DNA of 64,000 bases from Nymphaea colorata (lineage: Eukaryota > Streptophyta > Magnoliopsida > Nymphaeales > Nymphaeaceae). The stretch covers positions 4,843,501 through 4,907,500 of the forward strand of contig NC_045142.1 in the NCBI RefSeq assembly GCF_008831285.2, read 5' to 3'. Below are positions 31,805-42,700 of the stretch, piece after piece (position 1 is the stretch's first letter; every line of letters starts with the position of its first letter). The notes beneath the pieces are model-generated. The model saw only the letters and a list, made by a program, of their open reading frames with translations. It searched no databases and was not told where the DNA came from. The position numbers and the translations under genes are program-made.

Positions 31805-32460
31805 TTAAAAAAATGCTATAAATACCCCTCGGAACCTCATTTTCCTCATTTCTTCACTCGACACTCTCTCTCCTCTCGAGAGAACCCTTTGCTAGGGTTC
31901 TGCCCGCCGCACCTCCCTGTCTCCGTTTGACTGATAATCTCAGGTGCGCCTCCAGCCGACCAACTCATTCAGGTGCTACCTCCGGCCGACCAACTCATTT
32001 AGGCGCTGCCTCCGGCCAACCCACACCATCAGGCGTCCTCTGGCCGACCCACGCTCTCAGGCGTTCTCGGTCAACAGGAAAGGTCAAAGAGGAAAAGAAA
32101 AACGACCTGCCGTTCCCTTTTCTTGTTGACAGCGTCTGTAGCTGACAGCGTCGATCGGTTGGTGGAGAGGAACCCTCGCGTTGGTGCTCATGGGAAGAGG
32201 ACGATCTCTCCCTCCCCGCGTGGGCAACAGTTTGCCCCTTTGATCTTGCTCTGTCATGGCGACAGAGGGAACCAAAGAGTCAGTTTAAAGGATATTTGTC
32301 ACAGGCTTTAAAAAAACGCAGAGGACAACACGAAGGTAATCCCATCTGTTTTCTTATTTTCGTTCTCAAGGCTTATACCACAGGCTTTAAAAAAAAACGC
32401 AGAGGACAACACGAAAGGTAATCCTATCTGTTTCTTATTTTCGTTCTCAGGGCTTTTCCC
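31805..32460 (+). other. Gene-like 5' segment inside the Copia leader, antisense to the element
   Basis: On the plus strand gctataaatacccctc (31811) is a good TATA box, followed by a C/T-rich stretch with ctctctctcctctcgag and tgctagggttctg, typical of a plant 5' UTR. Then come four imperfect ~30-bp repeats (about 31942-32065, core ccggccgacc) and a duplicated ~77-bp segment (about 32302-32452) whose two copies both end in AACACGA(A)AGGTAATC, a plausible splice donor. It looks like captured host sequence or an antisense promoter; no gene is identified. Confidence 0.4.
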
Positions 32461-33009
32461 CCAAAAAAAAATTTCTCCTGTGCGAGTTCCTAGCCAGACC
32501 CTTGTTGAGAGTCAAAACAGTTTTGATAAAAAACTTAACGTTGTACATGCTTAAGCCAGAGATGGTTTCTTACTCTGTCCCCTTGGGACACAGGGGTACA
32601 AGAAAACAGCCATAGAGCAGAGCGTAACATAACTCTATGTAAACTTTCTAACTTGAGCATGCTTCATGAATGTCTAACTTGATCAATATTATCATCTAGT
32701 ATGCTTCCTACTTATTAGCCATGATCAAAAGAATGATAGGCAGATGATATTCATGCCTGCGTAGGAAGTGTCTTTGTATGCTTCACAGGTACCAACAAAG
32801 CCCGAACGTACTTACTAGATTTTGAAGTCGAAGAGCTGTTTTGCTGTCATGCTTCAAATCAATATAGCCTAGCATGCATTTATTTTCAGAAGCTAGTGCT
32901 TAAAACAACATGATACACAGGCGACTAGCATGCTCACGCAGTTAATATGATCTTCACAGGCACCACAAAGATCAAGATCGAATTTCACTTACTGGAATTC
33001 GATAAGAAT

Positions 33010-33022
33010 GGCTCTAATACCA
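33010..33022 (-). other. Primer-binding site of the Copia element
   Basis: The minus strand reads TGGTATTAGAGCC one base inside the 5' LTR, one mismatch from the usual TGGTATCAGAGC matching initiator tRNA-Met. Confidence 0.8.
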
Positions 33023-33023
33023 A

Positions 33024-33390
33024 TGTTGAATCTTAAGCAGCGGAACGGCGTCTGTGAAGTAGGTCCACCACCAACAGCGTGTCAAATGCAAGACCTGTGA
33101 GCAAGAGAGGAAGACAGAAACAAGAGAAAAATTGATTTTGGGGGTTTGCTTCTGAGAGACGCAGTTGATTTCTCAACATTTTTTTTGTTAGATGAATAGA
33201 GGCTGGGCTTTATAGACCGCCTCTCAGGATTTCCCCAAATCTCAGCTACGGTTATGGCATGAAGACTTATGGTTAGAATTAAAATGGAAACTTTAATATT
33301 TGATTTATTTCCTGATTTAATTCCATAACTAGAGGATCTCCTTTGCAGTTATAGAGGGAAAGGGATCAGGCTCAAGGACACTACCCAACA
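33024..33390 (-). repeat. 5' LTR of the Copia element
   Basis: 367 bp, TG...CA ends; differs from the 3' LTR at about ten bases and one CA dinucleotide. Confidence 0.92.
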
Positions 33391-33524
33391 ATGCAAGCAA
33401 AGAAGTTGCAGGCAGATTGCGTCATGAACTTGAAAAGTTGCGAGTGAAGGGGTTAATGCTGCATTAGGTTTCACTTTGCACTTGACATTGCTGCACATTA
33501 TTAATCACTTAAAGAATATTAATA

Positions 33525-33925
33525 ATGGCTGGGAGGAGACCTTCACTTGGTTGTGCTCCATCCTCCGGTGATGGACGACTTCATTAGCATATGAAGACGC
33601 TGTTGTGACAGGAGACGTGACACTGACTTGGTGGTGCCCCGTCGACCCCGATGATGGATGGACGAGTTTGTTAGCAAACAATATATTTCGCTGTCAAGGA
33701 AGAACTCTCTTTTAACAGGGAGAGGAATTGTCGTCGACCTGGTGGTGCTGATCTTGTGCGCAAGAAAATGTTTTCTTTTCTTCTTTTTAAAGAAAATATC
33801 ACACACACACGCACAGGCACCCAATGATAAAGCGCTGATACCAATGGCTATGTAGGCTTGCGCCTAATGTTTTCATGCTTTTGGCATGGTGACTCATGTC
33901 GTTGTAAGGAGACCCTCTTGAGCGC
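33525..33925. repeat. Intergenic block A, G3-G4 interval
   Basis: Copy of 7010-7410, now separated from its block B by the LINE insertion. Confidence 0.6.
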
Positions 33926-34310
33926 ACACACACAAAGCCGGTGGCTAGCGATTATCTACGTAAAGTTCAGGTTGGGTCATGGTTCCATTTTCAATTTACC
34001 AAACTCTACATCACTTTTTCTGAATCAAATTGGTAAGCTTAGAATTAACAATAGACTGAATCGAATCGAAATCTAAATCATTTGCACATGAAATGTTTAG
34101 AATACAGGTCTTCAATCTAAAATTTAAAAATAAAACACAAAAAAAAATGACCGCTGAATTAGATATTCATAATAATACCTTAGGATAGTCAAATGATAAG
34201 TTGGAAATAATATAGTATTTTTGTATAATAGATTAATGAAAAAGAGAAAACATTATGAAGTTTGCTGCCTAACCTTTTAGCGTCCACATATAGAAAATCT
34301 CTCTATCTCT

Positions 34311-37300
34311 AGACTTCAACTGTTTGCTTAGCCCTGCTGACTCATCTTTCCCTGTCACTTCTGGCCCGTCTATATGTGCTTTTCGATCATTCGTTGATGA
34401 GTTCGGTCTTTTTGACGTACCTTCGACTAACGGTACGTTTACTTGGTCTAATAATAGGAACCCTCCGATCCTTCGTAGGTTGGACCGTATCTTCCTCTCG
34501 CCTGAGTTGTTCTTTGTTTTTCCTTCATCCTCCTTGGTTTTTGGTTTGAGGCACTTGTCTGATCATGCTATGCTGCTCCTTTCCCTTCTTCGGGGTAGGG
34601 CTGGTATCGGGCACACCAGGTTTCGTTTTGAGATTTGGTGGCTCTGTGATGAATCATTTGTAGGTACCGTCCCTAATTGGTGGACTCGTGCAGCCAATGG
34701 TAGGTGGGCTACTTTCAGGCTCTTGCGGAAGTTGCACTCCATCAGAAGGGAGACACTCGTCTGGAAGCTCATTTTCTGGAGCAGCAAATTTTTGAAAGTG
34801 ACCGATTGGGATGAGGAGATCATGTCCCTTCAGGCCTCTGATAATATTTCTGCGGATCAGTCTTCCCATCTCCTTTGTCTGCAGTGTCTTGCCCAGGAAT
34901 GGCGGATTATGGAGTCTATCCATTGGCAGCAACGCTCTAGGCTGGGTTGGCTCGCGCATGGGGACCAAAACTCTACATTCTTCCACTTGACCGCCTCTCA
35001 GAGGTGCCGTCAGACGTTGCTCCAGTCCATGGGTATCGGGGGCAGAGTTTTTCTTGGTGATGACATCCTCCCGGTCCTGAGCGCTCATTTTCAGGATTTC
35101 TACTCTAAACCCCTTCGCTTCTATGCCATGCTGTCGGATTTTCACCTCTCCTCTCTCTCTGTCTCTTATGCGATCGCTCTTGAGTGGCCCTTCCAACACC
35201 AAGAGATCAAGAACGCGGTCTGCGCCCTTGGCTCTGGTAAGGCGCCCAGCATTGATGGTTTCCCAGTCGATTTTTTTCGTACTTTTTGAAAGGTTTGCAG
35301 CGCAGATGTGTTTGTGTTTTGTGATGAGTTCGCCTCCAATTCTGTTTTCCTAAAAGAATTCAATCAAGACACCTGCGTCCTGGTGCCTAAGCGCCCTAAC
35401 CCTACGGACGTCACCCAGTTTCGCCCGATCTCCATCCTAGGCACGCCTTACAAGATTATTGCTAAGTTGCTCTCTTTGTGGCTTGCGCCTGTCATGTCAT
35501 CAGTCATTAACCCCTTTCAGGTTGCTTTCATCAAGGGTCGGCGTCTGCGGGAGGCGGTTGTCCTAGCCAATGAGGTTGTTCACTCCCTTTACTGTCTACG
35601 AGTACTTTCATTCATCCTTAAGTTGGACATCTCTAAGGCTTTTGACTCAGTTAGTTGGGAGTTCCAGGTTAGTTGGGAGTTCCTTTCTGACCTCCTCACC
35701 TGTCTTGCGTTTGGTCCTTCATTTAGGCAGTGGATCATGTCGCTTGTCATTGGGGCCCAGCTTGCGGTCTCCTTCAATGGGAAGTGTGGCGATTTCTTCA
35801 ATCTCGAGCATGGCTTCCGTCAAGGTTGCCCGTTATCGCCCTTGCTTTTCTGCGCTTTTCCATCACGCAACGGTCATTGACTTCCTCACACCCCATTCGC
35901 TCCCCCACTTACCGTCCTTCTCCACCCTTCAATACGCTGATGATTTTCTTCTGTTCGGCAGTGCTTCCCGCCAGCAGATTGTGAGAACGTGGTTCATCCT
36001 TCGGGTCTTTGAGCTCATCTCGGGTCTTTCTATCAATTTTGCCAAGTGTCACCTCTCTCTCATTCACGCGGATCTGGCCACGATACTTCTCACGGAAGCT
36101 TGTTTTGGGTGTAAGGCTACTAGCCTGCCCATGGACTATTTGGGGCTTCAGATTACGTTGTCGCCTCATGCTCCCTCTTTTTGGGATGAGGTGGAGTAGA
36201 AGCTTACGGATCGCCTTCAATGTTGGCAGGGAAAGCTGCTTTCTCTTCCAGATCGGATTACTCTGGCTAAGCACTGCCTTGCGTCGGTTCCTCTCCATGC
36301 TTTGTCTGTCTTTCAGCCTTCTGTGGCTGTTTTGCGTAGGTTTGATAAGCTTATTCATAAGTTTGTTTGGGATGGTGATCGACCTTCAGATCGCCTCACG
36401 CATTGAGATGTGGTTGCTTTTCCGCGTTTTCTTGGGGTGCTGGCGTTACCAACCTTAGTCGGGCTTGCGAGTCTTCCCTTTGTTCTTGGTGGTGGCGGTT
36501 AGCAACATAACATTCTTCCATCACCCAATTCATTAGTTCAAAATTCGACCTGCCTTCCCCTAGCGTTTGGCATAGTTCTATCTCTCACACATCTCCCTCT
36601 CACTTTTGGTCTGACATGTTTTCTGTCCTTCCTCTTTTCTTCCACCTTGCTGACCTCTCATCGTCCACGTCCCCATCCTGACCCCTTTCACCTACCCGTG
36701 AGTTCACTTTTTCTTCTTGCTACCTGGCCTCCTTTGGTCCTTCTGTCGCGTCACTCCCCTCCCGGTCTCTTTGGTCTCCTGGCCCATCTTCTCGTGCCAT
36801 TGTTTTTGTCTGGATTCTTCTGACTGGCCATATCAACACTTTTGATCACCTACAACGCCTTAATATCAGTTTGGTTAACCAGTGTTTCCTATGTCTTGTT
36901 GCTATTGAGTCTCGGGTCCATCTTTTTACTTCTTGTCATTTTTTTTCTACTGTCATTACTTCTACTTGGTCTTCCCTTGTTAGTAATCTTCCAAACCCAC
37001 CATCCATATTCGTCTTCTCTTTCTCTTTTGTTCTTACCCAACATGACTGTTTTCTGGGGTCATGTCTGGAGGCCGTGGCTCATTTCAGCTTAATGGCGCA
37101 TTTCGGTGGAGCACAACAACAGGGTCTTTAGGGGCACCTTCTCTTTACCAGATTTTGTGGCTCGTCTTGTGCAAGGAGATATCCAGTTCGCCATTCGGTT
37201 AAAGCGCTGCCGCCTGACGGCGGTTGAGTGACTGTGCTGCTTCGTCTTTCCTCTTTTCTTCTATTTTTCTGCGCATTATATTGTATATTTATTTTTCTTG

Positions 37301-37385
37301 TAGTATGTTTTTTTTTTGCGAATTGTTTTTGTGTCCTTAAATTTTGTTATATATTATCATTTTATCGATTATCTCTTTCTTTCTT
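34311..37385 (+). mobile_element. L1-type LINE, 5'-truncated and decayed
   Basis: Inserted in the CT-rich stretch between blocks A and B. The 9-mer tctatctct at 34302-34310 and 37386-37394 is the likely target duplication, but low complexity makes this uncertain. The content is the C-terminal part of an endonuclease, a reverse transcriptase and a zinc-binding (zf-RVT-like) end; order and motifs fit plant L1 ORF2. No ORF1 and no poly(A) tail are visible. Confidence 0.85.
34324..37110 (+). pseudogene. LINE ORF2: endonuclease end, reverse transcriptase, zf-RVT
   Basis: 34324-35289 begins inside the endonuclease (FTWSNNR, RRLDRIFLS, LSDHAMLL) and reaches the RT start (GSGKAPSIDGFPVDFF). A TGA at 35287 replaces the usual Trp. 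The frame continues at 35308 with FRPISILGTPYKIIAKLL, LKLDISKAFDSVSW (motif A) and GFRQGCPLSPLLF, shifts near 35860, then shows QYADDFLLFGS (catalytic YADD) and GLSINFAKC. A TAG at 36197 interrupts DEVE/KLTDRL. LSLPDRITLAKHCLASVPLH and the Cys/His end (HINTFDHLQRLN, CFLC, ESRVHLFTSCHF) follow. An 18-bp in-frame duplication (ttagttgggagttccagg twice, near 35651) sits just after motif A. Confidence 0.85.
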
Positions 37386-37439
37386 TCTATCTCTCTGGAA
37401 TTGCCTTCTATAGAACTTAACTTGGTTTCGAAAGAGACT

Positions 37440-37890
37440 TTAACTTGGTTGTGGTCTGTCCTCCGGCGATGGACGACTTAATTAGCATATTAAGACGCTG
37501 TTGTGACAGGGAGACGTGACATTGACATGGCGGTGCCCCGTCGACCACAGACGATCTTTTTCGCTGTCGAGTGACACAACTGATTGTCGTCGACCGGGTT
37601 GTGCTCCGCCGTGTACGTTCCGTGGTCGACGAATTCAAGTGCGCCCTGAGAATACTTGAATTGTATTCTCTTTTTTACAAAAATTTGGGAAGTGTCGTCA
37701 GATAGCACAGAATTTGAGGCATTTTGGACATGGTTTTGCTGATCTTGTACGCAAGAACATGTGTTTTTTAAGGAAAAAACAAACACACACACAGGTGCCC
37801 ATGGCCATGTACGTTTCGCCTAACATTCCTATGCTTTTGCAATGATGACTCATTTTATTATAAAGGGATTCTCTTGAACCATGTGTATTA
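37440..37890. repeat. Intergenic block B, G3-G4 interval
   Basis: Copy of 7940-8420, immediately right of the LINE; a (TA)n run follows at 37914-37941. Confidence 0.6.
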
Positions 37891-37908
37891 TACCTTAGTT
37901 GTTGCAGC

Positions 37909-37947
<39 letters not shown>

Positions 37948-38149
37948 GGTCGCGAATGTCTAAGTCATCATTTACTCATTTTATATATGTAATATGAAAA
38001 TTCCTCAAAAAAAGAATGGAGGAACTTAGGATGAATTGAGATGGTATAATGACCTTGAATATATCAACCATTTTTTAAAGGGACAAAAGAAAACCGGCAG
38101 CACGCTAGGCATGGGCAAGGAGGTTGTTTTGCCTCCATAAGGTGTTTCA

Positions 38150-39225
38150 TGCCTCCCTGTCCCCTTTAGGTGGGTCCCGCATAAAAAAGAAAATTTATAT
38201 TTATATTTTTAAAATATACTTTTGAAGTGCTAAATGGTCTTTTGATTAAAATGGGTTGGACTTTATTTTGGGCAACTCTAGGCTCATTATAAAATTTTTG
38301 ATGCGAGATTGAGTTGAAAAGCAAGGGAGAGGCTCTCGCACACACGAGGCCCAAAATAGTGTTAGAAATTGTTATTTTGGCCTCAATTTTGGATTTTGAA
38401 TTGAAATTTTGATTGGAATCTAAGTTGAAACTAAGATCGGCTGTCTGGATCTATTTGCCTAATTTGGACTTGATTTTGCTTTTTGGGTTCAGTTATGGAC
38501 TTTGGCTTTGTATTTCAATTAGGGTGTAGTCTTTGGACCTAGAGCTTAGATTTGGATTCAGATCTCAGTCTGAGGTTGGATTTTGTATCTAAACCTTGAA
38601 TTTGGATTCAGATATGGAACGAAGCATCCGTTTTGGACTTACAACCGAGATTTGGACTTGGTTGGGAATCTAGAGGTTTGCTTTGGATTTAGGATCGATA
38701 TTTGGATTTGGATATGGATCTAAAAATCTGTTTTAGATCTAAAGTCAAGATTTAGATTTGGATATGGATATAAGCATATATTTTGGGCCTAGAACAGAGA
38801 TTTGGATTTAGATATGGATCTAGAGGTTGGTTTTTGGATTGAGCCTGAGCCAAACGTCTGAAATTTTATCCGAATATGCTACCCGTGTGAAACCGATTAT
38901 AATTACTGAAATCTGTCCGAATATATCGGATATAGTCTTCTATGAAAAATTTGAGGTGATAGCATCAATTAGTTAGTTTTGCAATGAGTGGAAATGAGGA
39001 TCAAGGAGGAATAATGGGGAAAAGTTTGGCTGAAGGTAAGCATAGATGGGATGCTAAGGTCATGTTTTGTTATTTGAGTAAGTATCAGATGTTGAAAGAT
39101 GTTAAAGTGTGCCTAATATGTGAAGGAGGAGATTGCTTATCAACAACAGTAATCCTGTATGAATTGTATATACTGTTTTTAAGAGGTTGGGTGAGATTCA
39201 CATGCAACGGATTCACATAAAGACC
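38150..39225. repeat. Degenerate TTTGGAT-type repeat and conserved tail, G3-G4 interval
   Basis: Counterpart of 18640-19740, with the open 78-codon plus-strand frame at 38984-39220 (MSGNEDQGGIMGKSLAEGKH...). Confidence 0.5.
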
Positions 39226-39435
39226 TGAAATGCATGGGTCAACTGAACTCACATATAACAGATATAACACACCTAGTTAATCAGCAACAGCAGATGACAT
39301 GCGCAACGGGTACAACAGGGTTCATGCTATGAAAATATTTATATAGTAGCAAATATTATTTATAAAGCAAGGATGCTTTTTCTGTTTTTCATGGGGATGC
39401 GGCTTGTCCTTTATGCTTGAAGAAGCTATAAAGCT

Positions 39436-39659
39436 GTCTCAAGGAGCATAGCGTAGGTAGTTGAGTTAGGGGCATGTACTAAGGCAGGTCTCTAGTTCGA
39501 TTCCCGTGGGCGTTATGTTCTTGTGTCTTAAAGCGGTAGGGCGCGGCATCTAAGCTGAAGGGTGCACCGTTGTTATCATTGACACCGACGCAGTTCAGGA
39601 CCTCGGAGGCAGGGGGAATGGCGAGCCTTCGGGCCTTTTTCAAGCGGTGGAATTAATAC
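39436..39659 (+). mobile_element. tRNA-derived SINE beside G4
   Basis: The flank of G3 reads aaagctaaggtagctt continuously near 19938; here about 224 bp interrupt it after aaagct. The insert has an A-box-like tagttgagttagg near 39458 and a B-box ctagttcgattccc near 39491, in tRNA order and spacing, followed by a non-tRNA body. This is the structure of a plant SINE. I could not fix a target duplication. Confidence 0.65.
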
Positions 39660-39732
39660 GGTAGCTTATTATTTGCCATCAAATAACAAGGAACGTATTG
39701 AGGCCACTTCAGGAATGAAATAAATTAAATAC

Positions 39733-39738
39733 TTTATT
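39733..39738 (-). terminator. Polyadenylation signal AATAAA of G4
   Basis: Minus-strand AATAAA 54 bp past the TAG of G4; conserved in the sister copies. Confidence 0.5.
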
Positions 39739-39791
39739 CTCGATCACAACGTTAGCTGGCGATGGCTTGGGAAGGTGTGCATAGACGACAG

Positions 39792-42700
39792 CTAGCCAAC
39801 TAGCATGTGAAGTAAGATAACCGAGCCCACTGGTACTCCAACGATGATCGGCTTCATATTTCTTACGCCATTTGTTGGTGACGGACTTGGATTGCCTTCG
39901 GTGATGTCGTTTCCTGTTATACTGGAAAAAGGAGATAATTAAAAAGACTCATCCCGTGCTATATATGGATGAAATATTATTACCCAATTATAGATATCAT
40001 ACTTTTACTTCGCCTTCGCCTTCGCCATGCCATGTATGGGATACCCAAGTTACAATAACCATATCTTTAGTTTGCATATAGCATTTAATGGTATCCAACC
40101 ACCCAAGGCATGCTTCTCTCTCTCTGACACACACAAAAATATGTAGATCACCATGCTGTGTCACTTACGTTAGTGTCACTTACGTTAGTTTTATTTTTTT
40201 ATTGCCTGCCACTGATGCCGGTAAGGATCCAGTGAAACTATTGTATGTCAGGTTCCTGCAACGAGTCAATGGGAATCTATTATACTAAGTCCAATTGTTC
40301 AATTGTTCAGTAAGCAAACTTGCATATTTACACTGTACGATTGAACTTGCTTACTTGCATATTTACACTGTACGATTGAACTTAATAAGCACCAAGACCA
40401 AGACCATGTTAGGAGATAGGATGGTGGGTGGGGCTTCAGGTAGGCACGGAGCTACATGTGAGCATGTGTAGGCAATTGTCTATACAGTCTAATAAAGATT
40501 TCTGATTTACATATTGATTAAACACAATTTTTTGCATATCTACATATAAAATGCTCCTTAAATAAACAGTTATTGCCCCTCAACGATATTTTATCCATCC
40601 ATTGATAATCCACTTGGAAGCCCTCTTATTAGTCATGGTCTGGCTAGTCAGGGGCGGAGTTAGGATTTTGTTAAGGGACGGGCCAAACAAATGCGTGAGT
40701 TGGGCCAAGAGAAGCGACAGGTAGGGCCAAGAGAAGCGATGGGTCGTACCAAACTAAAAAAATTTGATTTTTTTAATGTAATTTTTTGGCCTTCATTAGA
40801 ACTAAGAAAAGCAACACAGGACTGATTAGGAGAAGGCAGTAATGAATTGAAGTTTTTTTGTGAAGACATGCTGTTGACAACTTTAAGTTTGAGATGAATT
40901 GGCTTTGACCAATTATTGAATCTTTTTAGTTTATTTTTTTTCCGTATAATAAACTCACAGCTCTTTCAAGTGAGGAAATGTTCCCAAGAACTCTGGGATA
41001 TGTCCACTCAAGCTGTTGTTACTCAAGTCACTGCAAGATCAAAGTTGACACTGATCAGTGAAGCTCTATCTAATCAATTAAGCAAGCTAAAATCCAAATC
41101 AGCATGACTCTGTTTTACGCACATTATCTCAAGCGCAGTCAGGCCGCTGAAGTCTGGAAGGGTGCCGTCCAAGCCTAAACCATTAAGATGACTAACAAAG
41201 CCATGTCAAATGGAAAAAATATATAAATTATTTCCTTTATGACCAAAATCTTATTCTTGTATCCGATAGTAATGTACTCACAGTTCAGTCACTCGTGGTG
41301 GATCGTCCGTGCTGCAGTTGAGCCAGTCCCAAGTGAATCCCGGGGGAAGACATGGATCACCTGCCCAAGACCGAAGTGTTTGATATGAACCCTGCAACAC
41401 CTTCAACGCCTTCACTGCAAACCAATTTCAAAAAAAATGGTAAACGGATCTTGTGCATTTTCACTGCAATTTCATGAATGTAGAAAAGCGGATAAACTTT
41501 TTGCAATTATCTGGAAGCAATAATTTGTGAGGAAGAAAAAAGTAAATCCTTTTACATCTTTCTTTCTCCTACATTTGAAAGGGGCATGGACCAAAGCGAT
41601 AATGGGAAGTAATTATACACCTGTCCTTTCCTGAAGTGAGAATGCATTAGATGCCAGCCACTCGTACAAGGGCAACAAATATTAATTAAAATTAAAGAAA
41701 TAAAAGAACCAGAGTTTGCATTGTGCCATGACATCTACCTTGAAAGTGGGCCGGAGTCTCATGGATAGTGGGCCAGAACATTTCTCTCTCTCCCTCTTTC
41801 CCTCTCATGTTTATATTTTTGTATCTATTTATATCATTATATTTAGGCTAAAATCTTATGAACCACACATAAAAATTTATATATATATATATATGGTTCC
41901 TGATATGCCTTTGATCTCCCTCCCTGATTTCACAGTTGAAACCAGGTGCCAACGGCGGAAGCATATATTGGCAGGTAATGGCCGTAGCTAATAGTACCTT
42001 TTGTTTGTTGTGCTAATCTGTTTTAAGACTTCTTTTATGTGTGTTCATTGCTCAACAATTTTATTATGCTCATGAGAAGTTGAAATTAATGCACTATAAG
42101 AGTTGATTGAAAGTACATATATTCTATGACCTCTTTCTCTCTCTATCTCTCGCTTATATATATATATAGCATGAATGTGCTCAATATTAAAATGTTTAAT
42201 ACGGTACCAGTATAATGACAAAAATATGACAACATTTCATGCATAGATCAGATTTAATAAACGACTTCCGTGTGCGAACTACATAAATATAAGGACTAGG
42301 TAAAGTAACTATCAACTATTGTTGACGGTCGACAAAGTTTCATATACAAAAATACAATGACAGCTTCAACTTAGATTTTGAAGTGCAATGTTACTCAAGA
42401 ATCCGCATTAATCAAATTTAAGTAGATCAAAATGCTTACTTTCACGAGGTTTTATAATCTATATCTTCATATATAGACTAAGTGCTTACAAAATTATATA
42501 TGCAGACTAGTTATGGGTTGGCTGATAAATATAATTGACGATTCATAAAGTGCCCCATGTCTGTTGCACTGTCACAATTCCATATATATGTGAGAGAGAG
42601 AGAGAGAGAGAAAGTGGTTATCTAAATCTTAGAAATCAATAGTCAGGCCCAACCGAAAGTTGGAAGGAAACAACAAACCGATAGACGACGGAGAGGGGAG

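Larger units (their letters stand above)
27167..33390 (-). mobile_element. Ty1/Copia LTR retrotransposon, internally deleted
   Basis: The element is bounded by 5-bp target duplications ATGCA (27162-27166 and 33391-33395) and by LTRs with TG...CA ends. It is transcribed leftward. The order in that sense is 5' LTR, a primer-binding site like that for initiator tRNA-Met, a 2-kb leader, gag, protease, integrase, remnant reverse transcriptase, RNase H, polypurine tract, 3' LTR; integrase before reverse transcriptase is diagnostic of Copia. The coding part has a gag frameshift, several nonsense codons and a deleted RT core, so it is not autonomous. The LTR difference of about ten substitutions plus a 2-bp indel in 367 bp implies a fairly recent insertion. 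The uninterrupted target sequence survives in the G2 flank near 16935. Confidence 0.93.

Noticed and set aside
34563-35202. Minus-strand frames across the LINE
   Set aside because: Antisense to the reverse-transcriptase frame, which shows all the motifs.
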